A stretch of 64,000 nucleotides of DNA, taken from positions 806,001-870,000 of the forward strand of contig WKKR01000001.1 of NCBI GenBank assembly GCA_009684525.1, read 5' to 3'. The translations under genes were made by a program, and so were the position numbers. The DNA comes from Geobacter sp. GTDB taxonomy: Bacteria; Desulfobacterota; Desulfuromonadia; Geobacterales; DSM-12255. Below, one piece after another: positions 1 to 8,601 of the stretch. The number at the start of each line of letters is the position of its first letter. The stretch's first letter is position 1. Under the pieces are notes generated by a model. That model had not been told where the DNA came from. It ran no database searches and saw only the letters and a list, made by a program, of their open reading frames with translations.

Positions 1-401
1 TTGGCTTTCTAACCATCCGCGCAATTTGTGATTTCGCTGACGAAAAAAAACATGATAATTGGCATCACTATGCGGCACAAGCAGCCGCATCCTGCCTCCG
101 GGCATTTTTAGAAAGCCGTCCTGTAAGTCCATCTGAAGGAAGTTGGCCAGAAATAGCTGTTTCGATACCTCTAATTGATTCAGTTGAAACTCGACGACGC
201 CTTTTTGAGACATTAAAACATGCTGTTGATCAAGAAGAATTCAAAAACTTCTGTTTCCTTATTGGTGTAGACTTCGACGATTTGCCTGGTGATAGAAAGT
301 CTGCTCGCGTCAGGGAACTCATTCTGTTGTTTGAGAGACGTGGAGAAATACATGTGCTTGAGTCCGCGATAGCTGAACTAGTTCATGATAACAAGGTATA
401 A
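1..401 (+). CDS. Nucleoside phosphorylase-like protein with C-terminal effector-associated domain (3' part only)
   Basis: The reading frame is open from base 3 to the TAA at 399-401; the start lies outside the window. The first visible residues (AICDFADEKK, then WHHYAAQAAAS) match the C-terminal end of the PNP/UDP phosphorylase fold as found in bacterial conflict proteins. After a short linker, about 75 residues containing VDFDDLPGD, RELILLFERRGE and a final LESAIAELV resemble the small helical effector-associated domains (EADs) that recruit effectors through like-with-like binding. Family knowledge: such phosphorylase or nucleosidase domains are thought to attack nucleotides during phage infection. 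The partner with a matching EAD is not in the window and may lie to the left. The HNH gene follows 92 bases downstream on the same strand. The domain calls are by eye, and the catalytic N-terminal part cannot be seen. Confidence 0.65.
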   Translation, partial: GFLTIRAICDFADEKKHDNWHHYAAQAAASCLRAFLESRPVSPSEGSWPEIAVSIPLIDSVETRRRLFETLKHAVDQEEFKNFCFLIGVDFDDLPGDRKSARVRELILLFERRGEIHVLESAIAELVHDNKV

Positions 402-493
402 TCGGAAAATTCACCGGGCCAAAAACCGCCCGGTGGTGATCTCCCACCACGTTAGGTCAGAAAATATAAAAGTGCTAATGAGGGTGAAGTAAA

Positions 494-2062
494 ATGAGTT
501 CAAACGATAACAGAGACGATTTCACACAAGACACCATTGCACGACTACGGTTAAGAGTTGCTGGCAGATGTTCCAATCCTGCCTGTAGAGTCCCAACAAC
601 AGGCCCGACATCCGATCCGCAAAAGGTTAATAACATTGGAGTTGCTGCGCACATCTGTGCAGCCGCTCCAGGCGGTCCAAGATATAATACTTCAATGACG
701 TCAGAGCAAAGAAAAGATATTGAAAATGGGATATGGCTATGTTCCAGCTGCTCGACAGACATTGATAGAGACCCCGTCCTTTACAAAGAAGATGTTCTTC
801 ATCAGTGGAAGGCTGAGACTGAAAGATTAGCTCGCGAGGAAATGGGGAAAAAACTTCCAGACAAAAATGATGCTATAAACACAGTCGCAGCAGCCTTAAC
901 CGGCCTCCCTACTTCATTCATCCCCAATGCTATCGAAAATGTTTGCGTGGCATCATCTCGTGCACTCGAAAATCTTGATCCTAGATTTCAAGTTAAGGCT
1001 TCATACGAGAAGGGTCACACGGCTTTTTCGATTTATGCGAAAGAAAATGTTAAAGGCAACCTTGTCATTAATAGTGAGTTCGGACAAGAGTTCACCGATA
1101 AATACAAGGACCTTATTGCACATGGTAAAACGTTAGAGATTGACTCACGTGCAATCAAAATTACCGGCTCGAAATTACTCGAAGAAATTTTCACAGAAGC
1201 AAAAAAAGGAGTTTTTCAAATCATTCCCTCTCTGAGAAAGCCAGCCAGTCAAAAGTTATGGCTTGTAAGCAACGACAAAAGCGATATTTTCATTTTAGAT
1301 GATCTAGTCGGTGAAATAACCCTTGGGGAAGATTCGTTTTCTTTTAAGGGCTATGCTTTCAATCGTTTATTAGAGTTTTCGTTTACACATCTCCATAGCG
1401 ACATCAATTTAAAAGATCTCAATTTTTCAATCATAGTCGATTTCAATTGCTGGAACGGACAACAAGTTAGTTCAATGCAATACTTTGATAAAATCTATAA
1501 ATTCTTTGAATTGCTCATAGTCCAAGAATGGCAACTCTTAACTAAATTTGAAATCGAGGGCAGAGAGATATTTACTGGGAAAAGCCCTAATTTTGGAGAC
1601 GGGTTGAGAAACCTTTATGTCACCTTTAGATACATTTACCTTGCTAAAGAGGTGTTGAAATACATGGGGATTGAACTGCAATTCAACTCAAATTTTGAAT
1701 ATTCTGAAGAAGTACATGATTTGTTGTGGGAAATCTATAAAGTGGCAACAGGTCAAAACGTTTACAGTGTAGACGATATTAATGATAATCCTAGGTGTGT
1801 ACTAATAGCTGACGAGCAATTAACAAATATTAGCTATTTATCCAATGTCACAGAGGCGGTGCCAATTAAAATTGAGCAACATATTACACGGGAAATAGAT
1901 ATTTTTGGGCAAAAGATTGCCATGCCGCCCCTTATTCATACTTTCACAAAGGTTAAACCCCGCCTTATAGGTGACATTAGCAGCATAATGCCAAATCAAG
2001 AGGTTCCTATTGAGTGGGTACCTGAAAAAGACTGTCAGTACATCATTACCCTGATGACCTAA
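494..2062 (+). CDS. HNH nuclease-domain protein with unrecognised C-terminal region
   Basis: A 522-residue protein. The ATG at 494 is preceded by GAGGGTGA at good spacing. Residues about 20-100 form an HNH-type domain of the kind common in defence genes: paired cysteines near 26-31 (CSNPAC), the conserved NIGVAAHI stretch carrying the histidine, and a second cysteine pair (WLCSSC) followed by D and H residues. About 400 further residues have mixed alpha/beta character. I do not recognise them, and in particular I do not see a clear SAVED domain as in the CBASS nuclease Cap5. By analogy the C-terminal part may sense a signal or target and release the HNH nuclease, but this is inference. The gene is AT-rich compared with hsdM downstream, so the two probably have different origins. 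It stands between the EAD protein and the type I methyltransferase. Confidence 0.75.
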   Translation: MSSNDNRDDFTQDTIARLRLRVAGRCSNPACRVPTTGPTSDPQKVNNIGVAAHICAAAPGGPRYNTSMTSEQRKDIENGIWLCSSCSTDIDRDPVLYKEDVLHQWKAETERLAREEMGKKLPDKNDAINTVAAALTGLPTSFIPNAIENVCVASSRALENLDPRFQVKASYEKGHTAFSIYAKENVKGNLVINSEFGQEFTDKYKDLIAHGKTLEIDSRAIKITGSKLLEEIFTEAKKGVFQIIPSLRKPASQKLWLVSNDKSDIFILDDLVGEITLGEDSFSFKGYAFNRLLEFSFTHLHSDINLKDLNFSIIVDFNCWNGQQVSSMQYFDKIYKFFELLIVQEWQLLTKFEIEGREIFTGKSPNFGDGLRNLYVTFRYIYLAKEVLKYMGIELQFNSNFEYSEEVHDLLWEIYKVATGQNVYSVDDINDNPRCVLIADEQLTNISYLSNVTEAVPIKIEQHITREIDIFGQKIAMPPLIHTFTKVKPRLIGDISSIMPNQEVPIEWVPEKDCQYIITLMT

Positions 2063-2260
2063 TCAGCCCCATGGACGCCGACCAAAAAACCTGGGCAGAC
2101 GGGTCGTGGGGGCACCCCGTTACACTTGGGTGGCGTAACTGAAAACTAGCTCTTGCCAGTGCCCAGATTTGTCCGTGATGGGAAGTTAAACCAGACGCGA
2201 GCTTTTTGCTTTTATCGATCAATACTTCCTGAAACCGTTTCAATACAAAAAAGGATTCCA

Positions 2261-3817
2261 ATGACCCGCACCGCAAAAACTACCCGCACCGCAAAAACTA
2301 CCCAACCGCAAACCACCGCCCAACAATTGGGCTCCATCGTCAAGTCATCCCGCGACATCATGCGCAAGGACAAGGGGCTTTCCGGCGACATCGACCGGTT
2401 GCCTATGCTCACCTGGATTATGTTCCTCAAGTTCCTTGATGACATGGAACGTATTAGGGAGGAGGAAGCAATCCTTTCCGGTGAAAAATTTAGGCCGGCT
2501 ATTGATTCACCCTACCGCTGGCGGGACTGGGCATTTAGGGAGGACGGCATCACCGGCGACGAATTGATCGCCTTTGTCAACAACGATGAAGCTGTCCGTC
2601 CCGATGGAACACGGGGTTCGGGGCTGTTCGCCTATCTGCGCGGGCTCCAGGGTGCCAACGGCGGCGACCGGCGCGATGTGGTGGCTACGGTCTTCAAGGG
2701 AACCATCAACCGGATGATCAACGGCTACTTGTTGCGGGACGTGATCAACAAGGTGAACGGCATCCACTTCACCTCATCGGACGAGATTCACACCCTGAGC
2801 CACCTCTACGAATCCATGCTCAAGGAAATGCGCGACGCTGCCGGCGACGCGGGTGAATTCTATACTCCCCGGCCGGTGGTCCGTTTCATGGTAGACGTGC
2901 TCAATCCTCAATTGGGTGAAACCATCCTTGACCCGGCTTGCGGCACCGGCGGCTTCCTGGTGGAGGCGTACTCTCACCTGGAAAGGCAGTGCCGAACCGT
3001 GGAGGAGCGCAAGACCCTCCAGGGAAGCAGTATCTATGGTGGCGAGGCCAAACCGCTCCCCTACCTCTTGGTGCAAATGAACCTGCTGCTCCACGGACTG
3101 GAATACCCCCGCATTGATCCAGACAACAGCCTCCGCTTTCCTTTGAATGAGATCGGCGACCGGGACCGTGTGGACGTCATCCTTACTAATCCCCCTTTTG
3201 GCGGCGAGGAAGAAAAAGGAATCCTCAACAACTTCCCGGCTGAGATGCAAACCTCGGAAACGACGCTCCTCTTCCTCCAGCTCATAATGCGCAAGCTCAG
3301 GCGGCAGCCGAAACCGGGCCGGGCCGGGGTGGTTGTTCCCAACGGTGTACTCTTCGGTGACGGTATCTGCGGTCGAGTCAAGGAGAGGCTCCTCAAGGAG
3401 TTCAACCTCCACACCATCGTCCGCCTCCCCAACGGGGTCTTTGCCCCCTACACCGGCATCCCCACCAATCTCCTTTTCTTTGATCGTTCCGGTACGACCA
3501 GGGAAGTCTGGTATTACGAGCAGCCACTACCGGAGGGACGGAAAAATTACACCAAGACCCAGCCAGTCCAGTTCGAAGAGTTTGGCGATTGCCTGTCGTG
3601 GTGGAACAGCAGAGATGAGAACGAGCGGGCCTGGCGGGTGCCGGTGGAGCGGATCATCGAAAACGGCTACAACCTGGACATCAAGAATCCCAATGGCAAA
3701 GAAGACTTCGAGCATCTGCCGCCGGAGCGGTTGGTGGAGGATATTGCCCGGAAAGAACAGCGGATACTGGAGATTATGGGCGAAATCCGGCAAGTACTGG
3801 CAGGAGGGGTTCAGTGA
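2261..3817 (+). CDS. hsdM: Type I restriction-modification DNA methyltransferase subunit HsdM
   Basis: The N6-adenine methyltransferase subunit of a type I system, which works as an M2S complex with HsdS. From the ATG at 2261 (AAGGA at 2251-2255) it has 518 residues, normal for HsdM; a longer frame from 2153 lacks a good ribosome site. The N-terminal helical domain has a perfect in-frame 18-bp tandem repeat (2264-2281 and 2282-2299) that duplicates TRTAKT. The SAM-binding motif DPACGTGGF lies near residue 224 and the catalytic NPPFGG near residue 309. The stop overlaps the GTG start of hsdS (GTGA), so the two are translationally coupled. No HsdR translocase-nuclease is visible anywhere in the window, so this may be a methylation-only pair or the remnant of a system whose R gene lies elsewhere. 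Confidence 0.93.
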   Translation: MTRTAKTTRTAKTTQPQTTAQQLGSIVKSSRDIMRKDKGLSGDIDRLPMLTWIMFLKFLDDMERIREEEAILSGEKFRPAIDSPYRWRDWAFREDGITGDELIAFVNNDEAVRPDGTRGSGLFAYLRGLQGANGGDRRDVVATVFKGTINRMINGYLLRDVINKVNGIHFTSSDEIHTLSHLYESMLKEMRDAAGDAGEFYTPRPVVRFMVDVLNPQLGETILDPACGTGGFLVEAYSHLERQCRTVEERKTLQGSSIYGGEAKPLPYLLVQMNLLLHGLEYPRIDPDNSLRFPLNEIGDRDRVDVILTNPPFGGEEEKGILNNFPAEMQTSETTLLFLQLIMRKLRRQPKPGRAGVVVPNGVLFGDGICGRVKERLLKEFNLHTIVRLPNGVFAPYTGIPTNLLFFDRSGTTREVWYYEQPLPEGRKNYTKTQPVQFEEFGDCLSWWNSRDENERAWRVPVERIIENGYNLDIKNPNGKEDFEHLPPERLVEDIARKEQRILEIMGEIRQVLAGGVQ

Positions 3818-4989
3818 GCAAGTCATGGCCGTTAATGCCGTTGGGGAAGGTTCTTAGACAAGTTCGGCGTGAAGTCAAGGTTGACGCCACTACTGAATAT
3901 AGTCTGCTTGGCGCGAGATGGTATTCTCTCGGTCTATACATCAAAGACCGCAAAATGGGTAATCAGATAAAAGCCTCCAATCTTTACAGAGTAGAAGCTG
4001 GCGACTTTGTTTATAATCGATTATTTGCCTGGAAAGGATCATTTGCAATTGCCAGCAAACTTGAGCATGGGTGTTTTGTTTCAAATGAATTCCCATGTTT
4101 TGAAATTGACAGGAGTCAGTTAGAACCTGGATTTTTGCAGCGATACTTCAATCTAGAAAAATCCTGGAATGAATCTCTTGGGTTAAGCTCAGGTGCAACA
4201 CCCACAAGCCGTAATAGAATGAAGGAAGCAAAATTACTTAGCATAAAAATACCTCTTCCCCCGTTGGCCGAACAGCAGTGGATTGTTGCGAGGATTGAGG
4301 AATTGTCAGCGAAGATCAAGGAGGCGCGGGGGCTCAGGCGACAGGCGGTTGAGGAGGCGGAAGCTCTTTGTCGTTCAATCGTGTTCGGAGATTCAACAGC
4401 AGTTCCTACCCCCATGTACGAGCTTGTAAAACAAAGGGGACACGATGTGCAGGTGAAAGCTGACCAGACGTACCACTTCGCCGGTGTTTACTGCTTTGGT
4501 AGAGGAGTTTTCCGCGGCCAAATGAAATCGGGAACGGATTTCGCGTATAAACAGCTCGGTCAGTTGAAGGTTGGGAATTTTGTATATCCCAAATTGATGG
4601 CGTGGGAAGGGGCGTTTGGTGTAGTTCCAACAGAGTGTGATGGTCTTTTTGTCTCTCCCGAATTCCCGATTTTTGAGGTAATCGAAGAACGGGTATTGCC
4701 GGAAATTCTGGATGTATATTTCCGGACACCTTCTGTCTGGCCGAAGGTTGCGGGCGAAAGTACCGGTACTAACGTTCGAAGACGACGGCTCAATCCTAAA
4801 GATTTTCTTGCCTACAAAATGCCATTGCCATCAATGCAGACGCAGCTTCGCCTGCGTCAGGTTATGCTAAAGGTCAATTCTCTTAAGCAGTTTCAGGCTG
4901 AAACCTCCGCCGAACTTGATGCCATGCTGCCGTCGATTTTGGATAAGGCATTTCAGGGAAAGCTGTTTGATTTTTTGTCTGAGAAGTAA
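3814..4989 (+). CDS. hsdS: Type I restriction-modification specificity subunit HsdS
   Basis: The specificity subunit that reads the bipartite DNA target for HsdM. It has 391 residues from a GTG start overlapping the hsdM stop. Two target recognition domains are visible, each ending in a conserved helical spacer (PLPPLAEQQWIVARIEEL near residue 150, and a second helix at the C-terminus around LRLRQVMLKVNSL). Both recognition domains carry the same kind of motif (GDFVYNRLFAWKGSF in the first, GNFVYPKLMAWEGAF in the second, each followed by FVSxEFPxFE). The two half-sites may therefore be read by domains of one subfamily. The argonaute gene starts 27 bases downstream behind AAGGAG, on the same strand and probably the same transcript. 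Confidence 0.92.
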   Translation: MSKSWPLMPLGKVLRQVRREVKVDATTEYSLLGARWYSLGLYIKDRKMGNQIKASNLYRVEAGDFVYNRLFAWKGSFAIASKLEHGCFVSNEFPCFEIDRSQLEPGFLQRYFNLEKSWNESLGLSSGATPTSRNRMKEAKLLSIKIPLPPLAEQQWIVARIEELSAKIKEARGLRRQAVEEAEALCRSIVFGDSTAVPTPMYELVKQRGHDVQVKADQTYHFAGVYCFGRGVFRGQMKSGTDFAYKQLGQLKVGNFVYPKLMAWEGAFGVVPTECDGLFVSPEFPIFEVIEERVLPEILDVYFRTPSVWPKVAGESTGTNVRRRRLNPKDFLAYKMPLPSMQTQLRLRQVMLKVNSLKQFQAETSAELDAMLPSILDKAFQGKLFDFLSEK

Positions 4990-5016
4990 GCCGAATGTGA
5001 TTAAGGAGACGCTACT

Positions 5017-5850
5017 GTGAATTTAAATTATTTGCCACTTCACTTTTCATCAGACAAATTCAGTGGCGGCATCCTTTCATTTCCTGGCAACCGGAAAGAA
5101 CACACTGCGAAGGATAGTACGCTCTCAATAAAACTTCGTGAGCTTCGCCAACAGTATGGAGCAACCCATTTTTTTCACCCTATTGAAAACGCCATAGCCT
5201 GTATCGGGCTTAACCAAGACGCTTCTCTAATTGGCGAGAAAAAACAGTTCAATATCCTGGACGACTTCCAACTTGCCAATGCACTTGCGCGTACGGCTCT
5301 TTTCCGGTTCTTTACCTTAACCGGTTATGGAACGGTGATCGGTTTTCGGCCTGTAACGTTGCTACTTGAGAAGCATAACCTTTCCAGTTCCCGAAAAGAC
5401 ATTTTCGGCATCTTTCCAGAATACTCCCTCGACATTCGTCCACTTGCCCCCCATGAAGGCAACATCACGAGCGGCGTCCTGGTTGGGTTCGGAATCAGAT
5501 ACACTTTTCTTAAAACTATGGCAGAACTCAATTCCGAGGGAATTCCTCTGACGGGCCTCTATGCAGTACAAATGCGAAACGATGGGGAGATCCTCACGTC
5601 GTTTGATCGCAGATATCTCGGACGTATCGAACAGATTAGAAACGGGGTTGCGATCCTTTCTGATTCGGATGTTGATGAAGCTCCGCTGGACAGCTGCTAT
5701 CTCGAAGGAAGCCGAACAAATGTCGAAGTCGTTGGCAGAGCCGTTCTTGGCGATGGGTACAACGCTTTCAATGGCGCGCTACTTGAGGAAACATTCAAAG
5801 TAATGGGCGCAGAGCACCAAGTTCAGCGACTGAACAAACTGGGCACTTAG
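5017..5850 (+). CDS. Long-type prokaryotic Argonaute, N-terminal half (N-L1-PAZ-like), ended by in-frame TAG
   Basis: 277 residues from a GTG start with AAGGAG just upstream. By length and position it would be the N, L1 and reduced PAZ part of a long prokaryotic Argonaute; the segment around LDSCYLEGSR near the end resembles the region just before linker 2 in such proteins. It stops at TAG (5848-5850), and the next open frame begins at base 5851 in exactly the same phase. The two together span 759 codons, the usual length of a long pAgo. So either a nonsense mutation broke one gene, or the stop is read through, or the halves work as a heterodimer, as reported for the Archaeoglobus fulgidus Argonaute and its N-L1-L2 partner. 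The sequence alone cannot decide. Confidence 0.75.
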   Translation: MNLNYLPLHFSSDKFSGGILSFPGNRKEHTAKDSTLSIKLRELRQQYGATHFFHPIENAIACIGLNQDASLIGEKKQFNILDDFQLANALARTALFRFFTLTGYGTVIGFRPVTLLLEKHNLSSSRKDIFGIFPEYSLDIRPLAPHEGNITSGVLVGFGIRYTFLKTMAELNSEGIPLTGLYAVQMRNDGEILTSFDRRYLGRIEQIRNGVAILSDSDVDEAPLDSCYLEGSRTNVEVVGRAVLGDGYNAFNGALLEETFKVMGAEHQVQRLNKLGT

Positions 5851-7296
5851 TTGGAGCAGAAGTCTCCCATTACCTGCTGTGCAGACCTGAATATTCATAT
5901 CCTTGGGAAGCCCCATGAATGCAAAAAGGGCGCAGACGCTGGATTTTCTCATACTTTCAATACGCCTAATTGCGTTCTTCGACCTGGTGGCTCGATCACT
6001 GTCCCCTGGCCAGTTGACAAGCAGATTGATCTTCATGGCCCCTACGATGCTGAATCTTTCCCCCACAAACATGCCAAAATTGCGGTGGTGTGCCCTGAAG
6101 AATTTGTCGGAGAAACTGGGCAGTTTCTTCGAAAACTTAAGGAGGGCATCAACTCGACTAACGAGAAAGCACCTTTCAGGAAAGGCTTCGAACGCAAATA
6201 TCACTTAAATGGCTGTGCTTTTACGTTTCATGCAGTGAAACGAACGTCGGCTGCTTTGGAGGATGCGTACAAGGATGCCTCGCTGGAAGCGTTAATGGAG
6301 AAACCGGATCTTGCTGTCGTTGTAATTCGCGAGCAACATCGATCTCTGTCGGATTCTGCAAATCCATACTACACAACAAAAGCCAGAATGATGGCACAGG
6401 GAGTACCCGTCCAGATTATTGAAATTGAAACAATTCGCCGGAGAGATGTCGAATATGTTTTGAATAATGTCAGCCTCGCAATGTACGCAAAACTTGGTGG
6501 AATTCCTTGGACCTTGGCGCCGAACAGTGATATGGCTCACGAAATTATCATGGGAATCGGCAGTGCTCGTTTATCCAGCAGCAGGCGAGGTGCCGGAGAG
6601 AGGGTGATTGGTATAACAACGGTCTTCAGTGGAGACGGCCAGTATCTTCTCTCGAATAACACTAAGGAAGTTTCTTCAGAGGAATACCTCGAAGCTCTTA
6701 CTCGATCCCTGCGAGAAACGGTCACTGAGTTGCGTAGTCGGTTCGGATGGAGAGCGAAAGATCGGGTACGGTTCATATTTCATCAAAGTTTTAAGAAATA
6801 CAAGGACGTAGAAGCTGAGGCGGTAAAAACGTTCGCAGCGTCACTCACAGAGTTCGACGTTCAATACGCTTTCGTGCATGTGAGTGACTCGCATAATTGG
6901 ATGCTCTTCGAGCCTTCCGCGGACGGTGTAAAATTTGGCAAAGGGACAAAGGGGAAAATGGTGCCGCAAAGAGGGCAATGTGTGCCCCTCGGTCCTAATA
7001 CTGCACTTCTAACGCTTTCCGGTCCCTACCAGGTTAAGACGGCCCTTCATGGCTGCCCACACCCTATTCTTGTCAGTATTCACGAGGATTCGACATTCAA
7101 GAGCCTGGACTATCTCGCCCGGCAAGTCTTCAATCTAAGTTTCATGTCATGGCGCGGATTCAACCCTTCAACTTTGCCAGTTTCCATTTCCTACTCTAAT
7201 ATGATCGTAGACCTGCTCGGCCATCTACGCCACGTGAAAAATTGGAACCCTGAGACACTTGCAACGGCTCTGAAGGAAAGAAGGTGGTTTCTGTGA
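5851..7296 (+). CDS. Long-type prokaryotic Argonaute, C-terminal half (L2-MID-PIWI), catalytically dead
   Basis: 481 codons, in phase with the upstream half across TAG. The only possible start near the front is TTG directly after that stop, with no ribosome site; the first internal ATG is near residue 149. The MID domain (about 150-225) has the 5'-phosphate pocket pattern: Y173/Y174, K177, Q188 and K214 in YAKLGGIPW. In PIWI, the position of the first catalytic Asp (VIGITTV, near 254-256) is Thr and the third motif reads FIFHQSFKKYKDVE instead of an Asp-containing one, so the slicer tetrad is lost. The C-terminal VSISYSNMIVDLLGHL is typical of PIWI ends. Family knowledge: inactive long-B pAgos use a guide to detect invader DNA and trigger a co-encoded effector. 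A nuclease gene overlaps its end. Confidence 0.85.
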   Translation: MEQKSPITCCADLNIHILGKPHECKKGADAGFSHTFNTPNCVLRPGGSITVPWPVDKQIDLHGPYDAESFPHKHAKIAVVCPEEFVGETGQFLRKLKEGINSTNEKAPFRKGFERKYHLNGCAFTFHAVKRTSAALEDAYKDASLEALMEKPDLAVVVIREQHRSLSDSANPYYTTKARMMAQGVPVQIIEIETIRRRDVEYVLNNVSLAMYAKLGGIPWTLAPNSDMAHEIIMGIGSARLSSSRRGAGERVIGITTVFSGDGQYLLSNNTKEVSSEEYLEALTRSLRETVTELRSRFGWRAKDRVRFIFHQSFKKYKDVEAEAVKTFAASLTEFDVQYAFVHVSDSHNWMLFEPSADGVKFGKGTKGKMVPQRGQCVPLGPNTALLTLSGPYQVKTALHGCPHPILVSIHEDSTFKSLDYLARQVFNLSFMSWRGFNPSTLPVSISYSNMIVDLLGHLRHVKNWNPETLATALKERRWFL

Positions 7297-8561
7297 GTGA
7301 GAACCTCTATCTTCAGCCGAGTTTAGACCGCCTAAGTGATGCAGTTCTTGAGCAAAACCGGCCAGGTTCAGTGGACGGTCTACTTGCTCATCACATTCTC
7401 AAAGACAATCCCTTTATCAGCATTGATTGGCAGGTAGGATGCACTCAGGTGTGGATTGATATGGAATTCAAACCAACAAACCTCGACCACGTCTCTGCTC
7501 TGGGCTATTTCCAGTGGGCACAGCCTGTTTCCAAGTTCACGCATCAGCTTCTTGACGGCCTCAGCCGCGTTCGAGAACGAGATGCCTTTAAAGGTGACCA
7601 CCTGAGCCTCGCGCGTAACCCAACGCGGTTACTCGGTATTATTTTGGGTTGCCTTGCTATGGGTGACGCCGCCTCAGAGACTCTCCTCTGGTGCAGAGAT
7701 GTGTTGGAGAAAATGAATCAGAAGAACATGTCGAACTTCGATCCATTACTGTCATATCTGTTTTATCGAGCATCCGGCACGAAGATACCTATCGCGCCAC
7801 ATTCCTCAAGTAGCCTGTACCAACTGGCTTTCAGTGAATGGGCAATACACCATCAAATAAACGTGAATGAGCTTTCGCAACAGCAATTATATGAAAGGCG
7901 TCAAAGTATCTTGTACAGGACGGCGACCGATCTTCATTTTGAGTCTGCCTCCCAAGCGGCATTCATCTGGTCCAGTGTAACTTCCAATCTTTTTCACGCA
8001 TTGGGAGCTGAGCTATCTCAGCCTTTTCATGTATCTGCAGTGCTTCAAAATTTTGAAGCTTCAATGAAGCGCTGGCGTTGGGATGGAGACGAACTCCAGA
8101 AGCCAATTCGGTGGCAAGTTACACAAGAGCGTGAAGTGCAAGATATACTTTGGCTGATTCTCCGTTCCTATTTTCTGGATGTTGTCGATGAAGATGCTTT
8201 GCCAAAACTTGGTCACTCCACCTATAAAGCTGATTTTGGAATTCCATCGCTGAAACTTATCATTGAGGCAAAATTTGCTACGAGCAAGGATGACTTTAAG
8301 AAGATCGAAAAGGAAATTCAGGAAGATTGTATTCCTTATCTCCGCGACTTGCGCTACGAGTCGTTGATTGTATTCATCTATGATGACTCTGCAAGCGTCC
8401 AGGAACACGACATCACTCGACGCGCATTACTTGAAGTTCCAGGAATTGAAGATGTTGTGATCGTGAGCCGGCCGTCACAATTGCCGTCGAAATCAGTTAT
8501 TACACAGGGGGAAAAGAAATCTCCTAATGGAAGATCAAACGCAAAAATACCAACGCCATGA
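7284..8561 (+). CDS. Argonaute-associated DpnII/MboI-like PD-(D/E)XK nuclease
   Basis: 425 residues if started at GTG 7284. A GTG at 7293 forms a GTGA overlap with the argonaute stop and has AAAGAAGG 8 bases upstream, so it is a strong alternative. About 270 N-terminal helical residues of no recognised family are followed by a nuclease core: E283, then D317 in YKADFGIP and E328-A-K330 in IIEAK, then EDCIPYL and LIVFIYDD, as in the DpnII/MboI-type restriction endonuclease fold. The overlap with the dead Argonaute fits the long-B pAgo systems in which a separate nuclease is the effector and degrades DNA, killing the infected cell. The N-terminal part would then contact the Argonaute (inference). 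Confidence 0.8.
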   Translation: MVSVSENLYLQPSLDRLSDAVLEQNRPGSVDGLLAHHILKDNPFISIDWQVGCTQVWIDMEFKPTNLDHVSALGYFQWAQPVSKFTHQLLDGLSRVRERDAFKGDHLSLARNPTRLLGIILGCLAMGDAASETLLWCRDVLEKMNQKNMSNFDPLLSYLFYRASGTKIPIAPHSSSSLYQLAFSEWAIHHQINVNELSQQQLYERRQSILYRTATDLHFESASQAAFIWSSVTSNLFHALGAELSQPFHVSAVLQNFEASMKRWRWDGDELQKPIRWQVTQEREVQDILWLILRSYFLDVVDEDALPKLGHSTYKADFGIPSLKLIIEAKFATSKDDFKKIEKEIQEDCIPYLRDLRYESLIVFIYDDSASVQEHDITRRALLEVPGIEDVVIVSRPSQLPSKSVITQGEKKSPNGRSNAKIPTP

Positions 8562-8601
8562 TTTGTCCGAGATGTGGAGTCTGTTCTAAGGAGGAATAGT
8601 A

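Noticed and set aside
494-2062. HNH protein as the CBASS effector Cap5 (HNH-SAVED)
   Set aside because: No SAVED motifs could be recognised in the C-terminal part and no cyclic-nucleotide synthase gene is in the window.
2774-3412. Long minus-strand open frame across hsdM
   Set aside because: It is a shadow of the GC-rich hsdM gene, with no domain and no ribosome site.
5848-5850. TAG as a pyrrolysine codon
   Set aside because: Nothing in the window points to pyrrolysine genes, and Argonautes are not known to use it; simple mutation or splitting is more likely.
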